Assembly: GCF_015706575.1 (NCBI RefSeq)
Contig: NW_024037070.1
Location: forward strand, 7,409,598 to 7,473,597
Source: Patiria miniata
Taxonomy: Eukaryota; Echinodermata; Asteroidea; Valvatida; Asterinidae
Reading direction: 5' to 3'
DNA: 64,000 nucleotides
Positions 1-12,400 of the stretch are shown here, in pieces (the first letter of the stretch is position 1; each line of letters begins with the position of its first letter). Under the pieces are notes generated by a model. That model was not told where the DNA came from and did not search any database. It worked only from the letters and a program-made list of their open reading frames with translations. Made by a program: the position numbers and the translations under genes.

Positions 1-433
1 ACAGTAAGGGGACTAAACTCCCTGTGAAATTATCCTTTCTGGCAAGCTCTCATTTTGAAGAAATCAACGAAAGAAGGCATTTCCAATGGTAGAAGCACCG
101 TAGGAAAATTTAAATTAGTTGTTTGTTTTGTTATTCAGCGCAGCGCGCACAAGCATTGGAACGACGCAAAGGCGCACACGGTTGCTATAATTCGTCGGAT
201 CAGTGCGTGACATCGTGTAAAGCTGCAATTCAAAACAATTCGAAACATGATTTAGCAACTTTTGATTTTAAATTGAGATCCTAGAATGCTGTTTTTCTTG
301 GAATATGAAGCTGAAGCTGAGCTGAAACTTCATCAAGTAAATTGTTCAGTATCCTTCATTAGATTTTGAACACTTTTGTTGCTTCAAACAAACAAAATGC
401 ACTAATTACAAATGATGGACTATAGCTTTAAGT
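1..433. mobile_element. Same MITE, copy 2, cut by the window edge
   Basis: Reverse-complement relative of 57,683-58,130: shares ACTAAACTCCCTGTGAA, TTTTGAAGAAATCAACG and the terminal CAAATGATGGACTATAGC. It lies in or beside an intron of the lectin/LamG gene. Confidence 0.7.
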
Positions 434-3400
434 GCAAGTTAAGAAGTAAGAGTGATCAGGTCCCATTTATTTACCTGCAAGCCAATTTTGACAAATCAAC
501 ACTCCATACCTCAAATTGTGCATGGATACTTCTGAAGCAGTTTTCTCACCGTGACATTTTTCAGGATTGTACAAACACTACGAATTACCTACACCACAAC
601 AACCATCTGACACTTTTCTTTCAGCTGGTATATGGTTGAAGTGTATGTGCGGCAAAACATATATGCCAGATTGCAGAAAAGCACAAAATGCATCATGGTA
701 GACCTAATACATACCTGATTATAATTGACGGTTTGCTAGATTTAATGCCATGCTGATATCTTAACCAGAGGGAGACGCTTAAACCAGTGCTGCACTTAGT
801 AGGGTCGGTAACACACCTTCCCATAAAATCACCTGAAGAATATATCCATACAATGACAAAGATGAAGCCAATTAATAGATACATCATGTGTGTGTGTGTC
901 ATGCATGCAATGTGTGTCATTTTCTATGCCGAGTCAAACTCGACACCAAGACTTTTTGCAGATGAAGCTGGAGGAATTGAATTAAAGGTCGATACTCAGC
1001 TGAAAACACTGAATCTTCGTTTCCTGTGTACTCATTTTTGGTGACTCATACATAGACTTGAGTCACTATTAACAATGCCTTGGACTCTTCAGATTCAGAC
1101 ATGGGACTCAAACTCAATATTTGAGTGACTCAAATGACTCTATTTAAAAAAAAATATACTCTAATTTATGTTTTCATGCAAATGTTTATAGTTATTCACA
1201 TGAAACAATACATTTTATATTAAATTTAACCCTGCATCTTCTTTCGTCAGACTGGCTCAAACTGACTCATGTCTCAGACTCGGACTTGACTCAAATCACT
1301 CGGGACTTGGACTCAGGCTTGGCATTGATCATTTGGGCTTGGACCCGAACTCGAGGTTTGAGGATTTAAATTCAAGTTTGTTAACAAATTTCTTTTAAAA
1401 ACTCTTATTTTGGGGGAGAAAATTAAGCAACAATTGCAGAATCCTTGTGGACAAACAAATATCTGACTTACCGAGATTAAGATAAGCACCTGGGCTGCTT
1501 AAGTCTACCACGTCAGCGTATGGCACTGTGACATCTCCACTTGGCCCTTCAGTGCCTCCAGAATTTGCCAGGATATCAAAGGTACTGCTAATGAATCGTT
1601 GTTGGTTCCAGTAGTACGTGGCTGTTGCATATTGGTCATTTTCTGTCGAATAAAATAAATGACAGCCATTATAATTTTATTGGGTTTTACCATTCACCAA
1701 TTTAATGGTTTAAACAATATGCAAGAGGAATTAAATTCAACTGGAGTCCGAATCCTTCGCATGTATTTGTAAGTTTTTGACAACGTGTGTCAGACGTGTG
1801 TTGGACACTCCACTCCCGACTCATTCAAAGTACTGGGTCTGCAGAGAATTGGGGCTTGGGTTTGTTAATTTCTTGCAATAAGACTACATTTTTAGTACAT
1901 CTGGGGACTCGGAAAAGGCCGGGTCTTGAGCCTGATGAGGTAAAATTGATGTAGCACCTTGAGTGTCGATGTTGGTTCAAATTCCCCCGAAACATATCCG
2001 TATTCTAGGTGGGTCATGTCTCATTGCATTTTGCAGAAGGATCTTAGAATATAAAGCCTAAAACAGTGGTCGAACAGCTGTAACTTTGCGCGAGTCACTC
2101 GTTCACCGCACACACTATTTACGCCGCCATGTTTGTTTGTGTTATTTACCTCGCTACGATTTTCAAGATGGTGTACCCTGAGAAAGGTCTGGACGTACAT
2201 ACACACACACAATAAATTACCTACGAGACCCATTTCCCTCCTTGCCTCCCATGGTTCTATGTAATGCTCCCAGATGGCCAGCCATTCAAGGGTCACGTTG
2301 GCAAAGCCGGCCAGGTAGTCGTTCCGTCGTCCTACCAGTAACCGACTGTCCAGGTCGTGATGTCGGAGGCGCACGTGTCCCGTGCGGTCCCTACCGTGGG
2401 TGTTACCATCGATGTACAGGACCAAGCCTAATGACTGCCGCCACGATATGGCAAGGTGGACCCAGTGGTCTAAAATAATGAAGTGGAAAGAAAAAACCTG
2501 TCACATTCTTAGTGGTAAGTGTTCAGAGTTAGTTAAGGGTACGCCTTCCTAAGGCGAGGTAAAAAAACAAACAAGTTTCTCGTCCCCGCCCGCTTCCTTT
2601 TTGGAGGCCGCCTGGATTTTTGTATTATTGTTTATTTTTGAAAAATGTAGTAGAAAAACACCGAAAAAGTCTACAAATTCATCAGAAAATAAATACCAAT
2701 ACCAATACAAATCTAAATGACACTGTAAATATGTTCAGTTCTCTTGTCCAACTTGTCTTTCATCTTTAAAAGTGTCTTCGAACAGTGGAACACCAACGGT
2801 TGCAGGAAATTTTGAAAAGGCGGTCATCTTGAAAAAAATAAAAAATAAAAAATAAAAAGCCCCGCTTCCTCCCTTTTTTCAAAACCCCGGACGAGAAACT
2901 ATTTTATTTTTTACTCGGCCTAATAAAATGTAACTTTTGTTTCAACTTTGATAATTTGTTCTGACCCTTTGCCCACTTCACTAATTGGCCACAATGAGTA
3001 TTTAATAGCGGCTGAGAAACTCTGCCAAAAAGAAGTGTTTTCCTGTGTGTTCTCTAAGAAAAACTAATAAATATTCGATTAACTGAATGTACTGATTTCT
3101 TTGATCAATGTTCCAATGTTTTTGGGATGTAAAAATACTGCTATTCTGCCCACCGGACATGCCACGCACATACTAACGCCTAACTGGTTGGCATTGAAAT
3201 TAGCTACATTTGAGAGATCAAAAAAAGTGCTGGATATGCTTTTTCTTACATGTTTAGAAACTTGATCCCTAAGATTTGTTTTGTTGGATGCAACATGATT
3301 ATGAAAAGCCATGCGCGGAATGACCATCAACCAATATTTAAGTTTGACAATTCTAGGCGCGTCATTACCTGACCAATTTGAATGGGGACGGAGTGCGACA

Positions 3401-6400
3401 ACAAATTTGGAAAATTTTGGATATTACCGGAAAATAAGTGGCGATATTCTTCGCAGCATATTTGCTGACATACGCTTGATTTTGCCGACAGGACTATGAT
3501 TTTGCTGACGACAAAAAATAATGAGCCGGGACACCCCCATCCCACCCTCCAACATGCCCCCACCTGCCCCCTCCCATCCCTCACCCTACCCACCCCCACC
3601 CCCACCTCTCCCCCACCCCTAGCAAAATCAGTGAGTGGGACTTACCATCATTGGAAACGAACTTGACCTCCACAATCCACTCCCGTCTGCCGTCTGCCAC
3701 TGTTGCCCTCAGTCTGTTTCCCCCATGTTGGTAGAGCGCGCAACCCCGCGATGACTGACCCCCGGTACTGAAGATGAATGCAAAGGAGGTGTCGCCGACA
3801 CTGACTGGCCTGTGGACTTTGACCCACAATGCAAAGGTGATTCCGTCGGGACAGAGCGATGGGTCACTGACACAAGTATCTGCGAAATCACCTGGTAAAA
3901 GATTAAAAGTTTGGGGAGAAAAATACAAGAGATGTCATCAAGTCATCAAATGACGTTCTGGCACAATTTATTCTTATGACTTTTGGTAGAAATTTTGTTT
4001 CATTTTCATCCCAAGTGTCAGGCAGCTCTGGGGCGTTGCCATGCCAAACAAATTTGAATGGGGGGGGGGGGAGGAGGGGTGAGACAACAAACTTGCCGAC
4101 AGACGACAGACAACTTGCCGGGGGGTTTGACACCATCTTACTGTTAGGGGCATATTATTCAAAGCGGAATACCTTAAAGCACTATTGAAGCGACCAAAGG
4201 TGGCGCTATTCGTTGGCTACAATTTGAGGACAGATACTCAACTTTGACAACAGGATATTATGATTACAATGTAGGGATGTCACATACTGCTACACCCCCA
4301 GTTATGCTACAGCCCTGGCATATCAGGCACCGTCGGCAATATGTTCAAATGTCTTCCGAATGGTCATCCCCAACTCTTTGTAACTGCTGAGTTGCAAACT
4401 CAGTCGAAAAACCATATCTTTCACTTCACTACACACAATTTTTATTAAGGAAGCACAGCGAAATAAAACAAACGATACCACAGTGTCGTTGAAAGGAAAC
4501 ATAACATTTCAAACGATATCTCCTTACCAAGGGCAAGCCACTGATCTGAAACCCCGTCCACATTCATGGCCCATCCTTTGTCATCTCGTCCAGGGACTTG
4601 GGCAGGTTTTGATGAGTAGGCAATAGGCCCTGTAGCTGCAATACCATGCTGGGACAGGAGGGCGACTTGGTCTCGCCTGAGGTAGCCGTCTGTCGTCCAC
4701 AGGTAGTCTGCTCCGTGGAGGACTTGAAGTTCATCAGCTGTGTAAATTACACAGGTAAATGCATATGATGGAGTGTACCTTTAATTTTTCTGAGCCGCAT
4801 AAGGATCCTGTACGCAAACCATTTTTATTGGTCACTAATGTGTTGGAATCCCTCCTGACTCTCTCTCTAACTTAGTAACTTTACTCTCTCTATGCACAGT
4901 TACCGACTTTGTCAAAACATTATGCTATGCTTTGCTATGTGAGGCGTTCTCGCTAATGATCGAGACAGAAATGGGCAGAGGTCAAAATGGGGGGGTTTCC
5001 AGATATTAGGAAAGATAATAAAACTGTTTGTTGAACTCCAATCGGGTATTAATTCTGTTGACAAGTTACGGCTATTTAAATTTTGCATTTATCGACATAT
5101 CAAAATTTGAGTAAATACTGAGAAAAAGGTCTTTACAGTTTCAAGTTTTGTATTCGTGAAAATGAAAGATGCCCATTGTTTCTTCCTTAACAGGATTCTT
5201 AGGTTTTTTTTTATACTATTTCTATAAAAGATTTGTAGTAGACATTTCAAAGATTACAAATGTTCATAAATCTGAAAATCAAAAAAATAATTCCCCATTC
5301 GGTTGTTTGCATGTTTCTCCACTATTTCCTGTGCCCAGTTCCATCTCTTTTTGGTCAGAACACCTCACATGTTACATAAAAATCAGTGTAGGAAAGTGCA
5401 AGGAAAGAAAGGATTTTATTCATACCTGTTACGCCTAAAAATCGATGGCGCTCAAAATCGTACAAAAATCGGTCCCAGATGACAAGGTCGGACACTGCCA
5501 TTGGTGACGTGGTTGACCTCTGACCCCTACTACCCAGGGTCACGACCCACGGTGATGATGACGGTGGTGGCACAGTCGTTGATTGCCGCTGGGATGGGAC
5601 CACATCCAGGGTGCCCACCTTGTAGCTATTGATGTAAGCATGGAGGTCAGAGGCTGGTCGCCAGGTCATCGCGAGGTTGCACCATGAGCCTAGTGGCAGG
5701 CTGCTTGATGAGACTGTGACTGTCCATACATGATCGCCATCATTTACTATTTGGAGGAAGCAAAAAATTCTGATGACGGAGCTCCCATGTTAAACTTGTC
5801 TTTTCAAAAATAACTATTTTTTGGTTTAATTCCGAATAAAAGATTCCGTTCCTACATTGTAATTTTAATTCATTTTTTATCGCGCTGACAAGCACACTTA
5901 ATTTGTTATGGTACACACACTCTTGTTGTGCTTAACTCTTTTTTGTGTGATCAAGCCATAATGTCAAAGTACAATGTATCTCACCTTGGAATTTCATCCG
6001 TTTGTTGGCATCTATGAAGATACCCAGATGAGGCGACTCCGCCTCATCGACGTTGGTACCAGAGTAGAAAAGGACTGTCTCTTCTTCCTTCAGAGCCTCT
6101 TGTTCAAGGAGCACCCATAGGGATACGGCCAAGCCACGGTCACACCCAGCTAGCCCCTGCTCCACACAGGTCACACCTAAAACAAGAGGGACAGCTCAAA
6201 ATAGTAGACAATTGCACAGTATCGTACAAAAATACAGGCATGCAACTGGTCGGGCGGCCTTGGGCCAAGTGGATTATGAATGGTCTTTTCCCAGGCTTTC
6301 ATTTGATGTAAAACTTGTTCTCATTGGTTACTCACTTCTATCGGAAAAACGAATTACTTAGAAATTTTCACCAATCATATCCAGCGTCTGTTGACCACTC

Positions 6401-9400
6401 ACTTGGATCGTACCACTGTAGCATTCCAAGCTTTACAAGACTTTAAAGAGTGTTTCTCAATTTTTGAAATTACATAAGTGTGAAGTGAAAAACGAGGAAA
6501 AGTTGCACACAATCAAGGTTTCATTGGAAAGAGGACACATTGGCGTTTTTACTTGATCTTTAACATATTTGAAAATATTTATCAGATTTTTTTATAATTT
6601 ACATTTACATCTTGGTTTTTATTGTCTTTTTTTGAGACACCCTGTTCATCAAATCGGGTATGTTCGTTGCCAACTTTCAATCATAAGTGCCATTTCATTC
6701 ACCAGTTACAACCTTAAGCCCGGTTCATACTCAGTACGAAAGCGAAAGCGAACGCGAATTTGTGACGTCATGGCAAGTATTCAGGCTGCGAATTCGTAAA
6801 AGTTGAACATATTTGAACTCGGGCAAATTTCGAAACGAATGTTTCATGACGTCAAATTCGCTTCGCATTCGCGTGAAGTATGAACCGGGCTTTACCTGGG
6901 GCGTTAAAGACAGGATTCAGCCAGGAGTGGGCACCAATCAGTCTGTAATACTGACCAATCCTTCCCTCAATAATCTCAGCACCGGATCCTAGGAGGTTGG
7001 CTGCAAATTTAGTCTCCAGGGTGTTGTAGTAAGCCGCAAGTTGGTAGAAGGGGTTTTCTCTGGGGTTTTCATAAGACAGTACTATAGACAAATAGAATTA
7101 ATAAGACAAGCATTTAGACATGGAAACATCTTCAAATTATGATTCAGAACCAAACTGAATGCAGTGGCCATGGGAATGAAAACAAGTCATGAATTTTGTG
7201 ATGCGTTGTTTTTAAGGAAGCTTTCTTAGGCCCCCCCCCAAAAAGTCTCCGGTTTCTGGTATGCGTGTGCGTCGCCATAGCCATGCGCGTTGGCAAAATT
7301 TAAAAAAAAAATTTCAATGTAAGATGATGTCTCAAAACCGCCAAACTCACTGGTTTGACTGGAATCTCGCTGCTGCACAATTTTAACGTGTTGTTAGATG
7401 GGGTTATGATCGAGTATAAGCTTTATGTAGCCTCTCTGGGCTCCCATATATTTTGCACTCAATTTAGTCGGGCAGCATTTGCAGACAGTGTTGTAATTTC
7501 GTAAACGCTTTTTAATTAGCTCAATATACTTCTCAAGCCTTGTGGCCTTACTGAGGTCACCTCAAGCTGCACTGTGAAGGATATTCTGAGAGTCTTAAGG
7601 GGATCGAAGCGTCATCTGCAACATCAGACGACATTTGAAGAGAAAAAAAAGTTGAGTAAAAAAAAAATGCGTCGCCGCACCACTTTTGGGGCAAGCTCCA
7701 TACTAGAAACCGGATACTTTTTTTTGGCCTTAGGCACATGTGCTGTTGCCTATGTGCACATGGGCAAAGCCTAATGGATAGGTCTATTAAAAAGTGGATG
7801 CTAAACATTTTTCATCTTCTTCTTGTTATTTGTCATTGAAAATATGCATGTTATCTGAAATAAATCATTCTTAAATACATACCGTTGAACAAGTCTATCA
7901 GTGGTACTTCATGGAGAGTTGAATAGTCAGCATCTGGATACAACTCTGAAAAGAAATCATTGTTTTTGACTGATCAGTTTAAAATAGGCAACAGCTGCAT
8001 CATTGAGTTCCATGCCATACAGTGTATTATATAAATAGAACATGGTTTTAGGGTGGATAGTGACATTAGCTCCCCGAGGTGTCTGAAGTTAACAAACAAG
8101 TACTTGACTGAGGCGAAGCCAACAAGCTAATATCGACTATGTGCCTGAAATAAACCATGTTAGGCCACAAAAAAAGTCTCCGGTTTCTGGTATGGAGCTT
8201 GCCACAAAAGTGGTGCGGCGACGGGGCTTTTTTTTACCCGTTTTTTTTAACAAATGTACATTATTTTAAAGCGCAAATCATTGGCTTTCCATTGATACCA
8301 ACTTTATTTCTGTAGCTTAATTTATTCCAAAGATATGACGCAGGAACTTCAACAGTGTCCTGCCAAGTTTCTCTAACCTCATTTCGAGAAAAATGGCTTT
8401 GGAAAAAAAAAAGACACCCATTGTGCCGTCAACGGCAGTGAAAAACGTTCCTGCATATTGTGAATCTTGGATACCTTGGCTACTCAAAAATGCAAAAAAA
8501 TCAAAAACGATTTTCATAAAAATAGCTTCTACAACAGAGAGTTTGGGTGTCTTTTTAGGCAGCCCATATAATTACAAAAGGGAACAAAGATAGGCCTACC
8601 ATTTTGACATTGCTCTCCTTCATAGCCAAAAGTGCATAGACACTGGTAGGACCCGTCCTGCAGTGTCCAGCATGTGCCATCATTCTGGCATGGGTTACAG
8701 TCACAATACCCATCTATGAGAGGAAAATAATGTCAAAAAGGCTTGCTATAAATAAATTTAAAGTCCACTTGTTGCCTGCACAATATACAATACGCAAACT
8801 GATTAACAAGACTGTATTTAAGATTGAGAGTTTGGATGGTGGAGTATCGGGACGTTTTGGTTTGCGGTACCATCATGTGGTAATAACTACTGCTTAGAAG
8901 ATGTTTAGTTCTGAAAAGAACTTGTCCTGCTTATTATCAACTTCGCTTAGTAGTTTGTGTTCTGATAAGAACAGTCCTGCTTTTAAGTTCTAACAGAACT
9001 TGTCTTTGGTCTCAACGTTTCGACTAGCCTGCTCTAGTTATCGTCAGGAGACTGTATTTGCTGAATATAATTCATAAGCCCTTATTGTCAGATAACATCA
9101 CTTTTTTTCAATGCAATATGGGAAGATCATTCCAAAGCAGGTAATTTTTCTTTTAATTATCACCTTTTTATACCTAATAACATACATAAACTAGTAACTT
9201 CTTTTAATACCCAAAATGTACTGTCAGATTTTAAAGTACATTTAGTGCACACAGAGATGATGAGATATACAGAATTCTAAGGTTTTACATGTGGAGTCGT
9301 GCAAAATGACTGATCTCATGGCACTGGCTTATTTGTCCATACCTCGATTCCGACGCAATGCAGAGCGAGCTATATAGAAAAAATCAGCCAAAATCAATTG

Positions 9401-12400
9401 ACAGACAGAAAGTTGCATTACTTCCTCCAAATTAACCATGTTTTATTGATCACTTGCCATATATAGATCTGTTGCATATGATAATTCATCTTTTTAAAGT
9501 TTTCAGTATGGTAACCACCAGCAATCCCACTTGTAATCGCTACTGTTGCATCGTTGGGAGTCTGGGAGCTGATCTTAGTGTAACCGGGGAGAGTGGAAAT
9601 GAGAGGGATTGCAAACAATAATGATTGTCCACTCTCCGCAAAACCGAGCGGAAGCGCTACCACTATTAAATGTTTGAATAGGAGAGAATTCAGGTGTGGG
9701 AGCAAGATATCTGGTTGTTTCTGTAAACAAATGGTTTTACTTACAACAGACTAGATATTATTACAAAAATATGGAGACAATGAAATCTATATTGGTGGCT
9801 TAATGCAGTCGATACTAAGTTTTTGTAAGAACCACAGTCAAAAAGGGACTGGTGCAAATCTATCCAGAGATCTGAAATACAATAAGATACAACAATGAAT
9901 TGCCAAGGAATTACTGTGAAATAATATTTCTGATCAAAGTATATGGGCAAAATTAATGTTAGCCTTTACAACACTCCAAAAAGAAGTGGAAATTTGTTAA
10001 ATACTTTAATATTTACAACATCAACAAACAATCCTTCAACACCACTATGATCAGTGAATTGTTGAACAGCTATTATTTTGTCAAACTTACGTCACGATAA
10101 CTATTGCAATGATTGCAATTAAAAATGTAATAAATCGCTGTGTCAGATTGTGGCATAAAAATACAAATAAACACAATGATATCGCATAATCTAGTATCAT
10201 TTACTCACCACTTGCTTGAGCTGATCTACCATATCTATGTGAATGCCAAAACTATCGACGACGAAACAATGCTGGAGACAGCAGCTTGCCAGGGATCAGC
10301 AATGCCCGGTTGTTGTCGCTGATCGGGAACCTCACCCAAAAATTGTAATATTTGTGAGTGCACTGTCGTCGAATTGCTGGTGTTGTTGCAATGCAAAGTT
10401 GGATCGAAATCAATCTGTAGCCTCAGCTCTGCCCTACAGGAAAACTACAGGAATTTGCCCGGAATGCGCGCTATTTAGTTTAGCACAGCGCGGTATGAAA
10501 ACACAGCACGCAACCAGCAAAAAAAAGTTAAGTTGGTCACGAGAGGGCGCAAAACAGACATATTTTACACAACAAACGCACATGACGGACATGACATGCA
10601 AGACATGATTTGTTGTATTTACAAAATTTATGATGGAGTTAGTGACCTGTCGAGTTAAAGTCAGTGAGAAAACAAGACTGGTCACACTAGGTGGCTTTTT
10701 TTCTTTGTAATACTGACAAACGGTCGATAATATGGGGACGCAAATGAAGAGTTTTATCTCCAAAACGCGATAAACACCATTTTGTTACCTTTTAGAATCC
10801 CGCTCTCTCCTGACTGCCCAAAGTACGTTTGGACGGCTGTTATATAGTTCAACACAGTTTAAAAATACCATAAGGCGAAAAATGGAGTTTAGGCCAAAAA
10901 ATAAAGTCTCCGGTTTCTGGTATGGAGCTTGCCCAAAAAGTGGTACGGCGACGCGGCTTTTTTTTTTTACCTGATTTTTTCGGCCTCAAATGTCGGCTGA
11001 TGACTGCAAATGGTGCCCGACTAAACTTATTGCAAATATATGGGAGTCCAGAGAGGCCACATAAAGCAAATTCTTGACCATAACCCCATCTAAAAACACG
11101 TTAAAATTGTGCAGCAGCAGGATTCCAGTCAAACCAGTGAGTTCGGCGGGTTTGAGACATCATCTTGTATTGAAAAAAAAACTTTTTCATTTTGCCGACG
11201 CGCATGGCTAGCTAAACGGCGACGCGCGCGCATACCAGAAACCGGAGACTTTTTTTTTTGGCCTTAGAAGCAGCTGTTATATTTTGATTTTATTCTTTAT
11301 AGTTTTACATAATAGTGCAATTTGATCACTGTTATCAAATGGATATATTGCGTTTTGGAAATCAACTCTTCATATTATTCTATACTTTCCAGATGCATTG
11401 GAACTGCATCGAGTGAAGCGTGCCGTGTTTGGCTGATAATGGACAAGGTCTCATAATACAACTCTTGAGGCTATCAGCATAAAGATACGTAGGATCATTC
11501 GCTAGTATTACCCACAATGGTACCTACCGATTTAATCGCAGAAACTGTGCTCAAAGTGAAGATCGTGGACTGGTATCAAATACCCTGTGAAATTATTCAG
11601 CCTAAAATGGTATTGTTCAAATGTAAACAACCACTGAAGATGGTTGTAAAAGTGTGTCCGCAGCCACACTTTTTTTTAATACCAGGCTGCCCCGTCAGAA
11701 CTCATTACTTGGTAAAATCCGTAAATGGGCGCAAGTCTATACCCCACAAGCGAGTGTTAATCAGTAATAGAGATCAGTGGGCAAGGATCATCGGAATCCT
11801 TACTGCCTGAATGAGAAGTTGGCGTAGTTTTTTTTTTAACTTTTTCTCCGAATGTATAGTATCTACTGAGCTGAAATTTTAACAAGTTAGTTGTTATTAA
11901 ACCTTCTTCAGATTTTGAGCAATTTGGTTTTTCAATTAAGTGAGACAAATGCACAAAAAGCAAGTGATCCTTCGTACCTTTTACACCTTAATTCCCAAAT
12001 TACGTTTATTTTAATACCTGAAGTGGTCTCAGTGCTTGATGATAACTCGGCTGTTACATATTCTGTAGTCTCTACGTTGGTTGTTGTTGCTTCCTCTGTT
12101 GTGGTTGTTTCAACTGATGTTGAAGCAACAACTCTGACAGCTGTTGTAGAATCGGCAGTGGTCGGGATGGTTTCTCCACTGGTTGTCCTCGGTTGTGACG
12201 TGGTGTATTGCATTGTTTGCCCATCAGGAGTGGTTGTTGGCGCTAATTCTGTGAAATAATTGAAGTCAAAATAGGTTGCAGTAGCGCAATTTAGGAATAG
12301 TGCTGCCAAAGGGCAGGTTTAAGGGGTTGGGATTATAATAGGGTAGTCTATGTAAAGACCATGGCAGCCAAAGCCTGGTATAATATTTGTGCAGATTCGC

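Larger units (their letters stand above)
2221..4737 (-). other. LamG/pentraxin-like unit 2 (three exons)
   Basis: Exons 4737-4528 (leader, with a DYLWTTDG stretch and WAMNVDGVSDQWLALGD), 3891-3646 (TCVSDPSLCPDGITFALWVK) and 2469-2221 (HWVHLAISWRQSLGLVLYID, then VTLEWLAIWEHYI). It is the cleanest of the three units: the Cys-x-x-(D)P-(S)-L-C motif, the HWVHLAISW strand and the VLYIDG strand are textbook for the LamG-like jelly roll. Confidence 0.85.
5426..7945 (-). other. LamG/pentraxin-like unit 1 (four exons)
   Basis: Exons 7945-7883, 7081-6896, 6176-5985 and 5746-5426. The first two form a leader segment with no recognised motif. The third has the jelly-roll signature (TCVEQGLAGCDRGLAVSLWV), with two Cys before the SLW strand. 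The fourth has the second half (GSWCNLAMTW, then AYINSYKVG and VSDLVIWDRFL), as in concanavalin-like LamG folds. These folds bind glycans, proteins or calcium; the ligand is unknown. Confidence 0.75.

Noticed and set aside
475..620. Alternative joining of the last visible lectin/LamG exons through a mini-exon at about 577-605
   Set aside because: It is frame-compatible but needs a very weak acceptor and gives a less LamG-like sequence. Kept only as a possibility.
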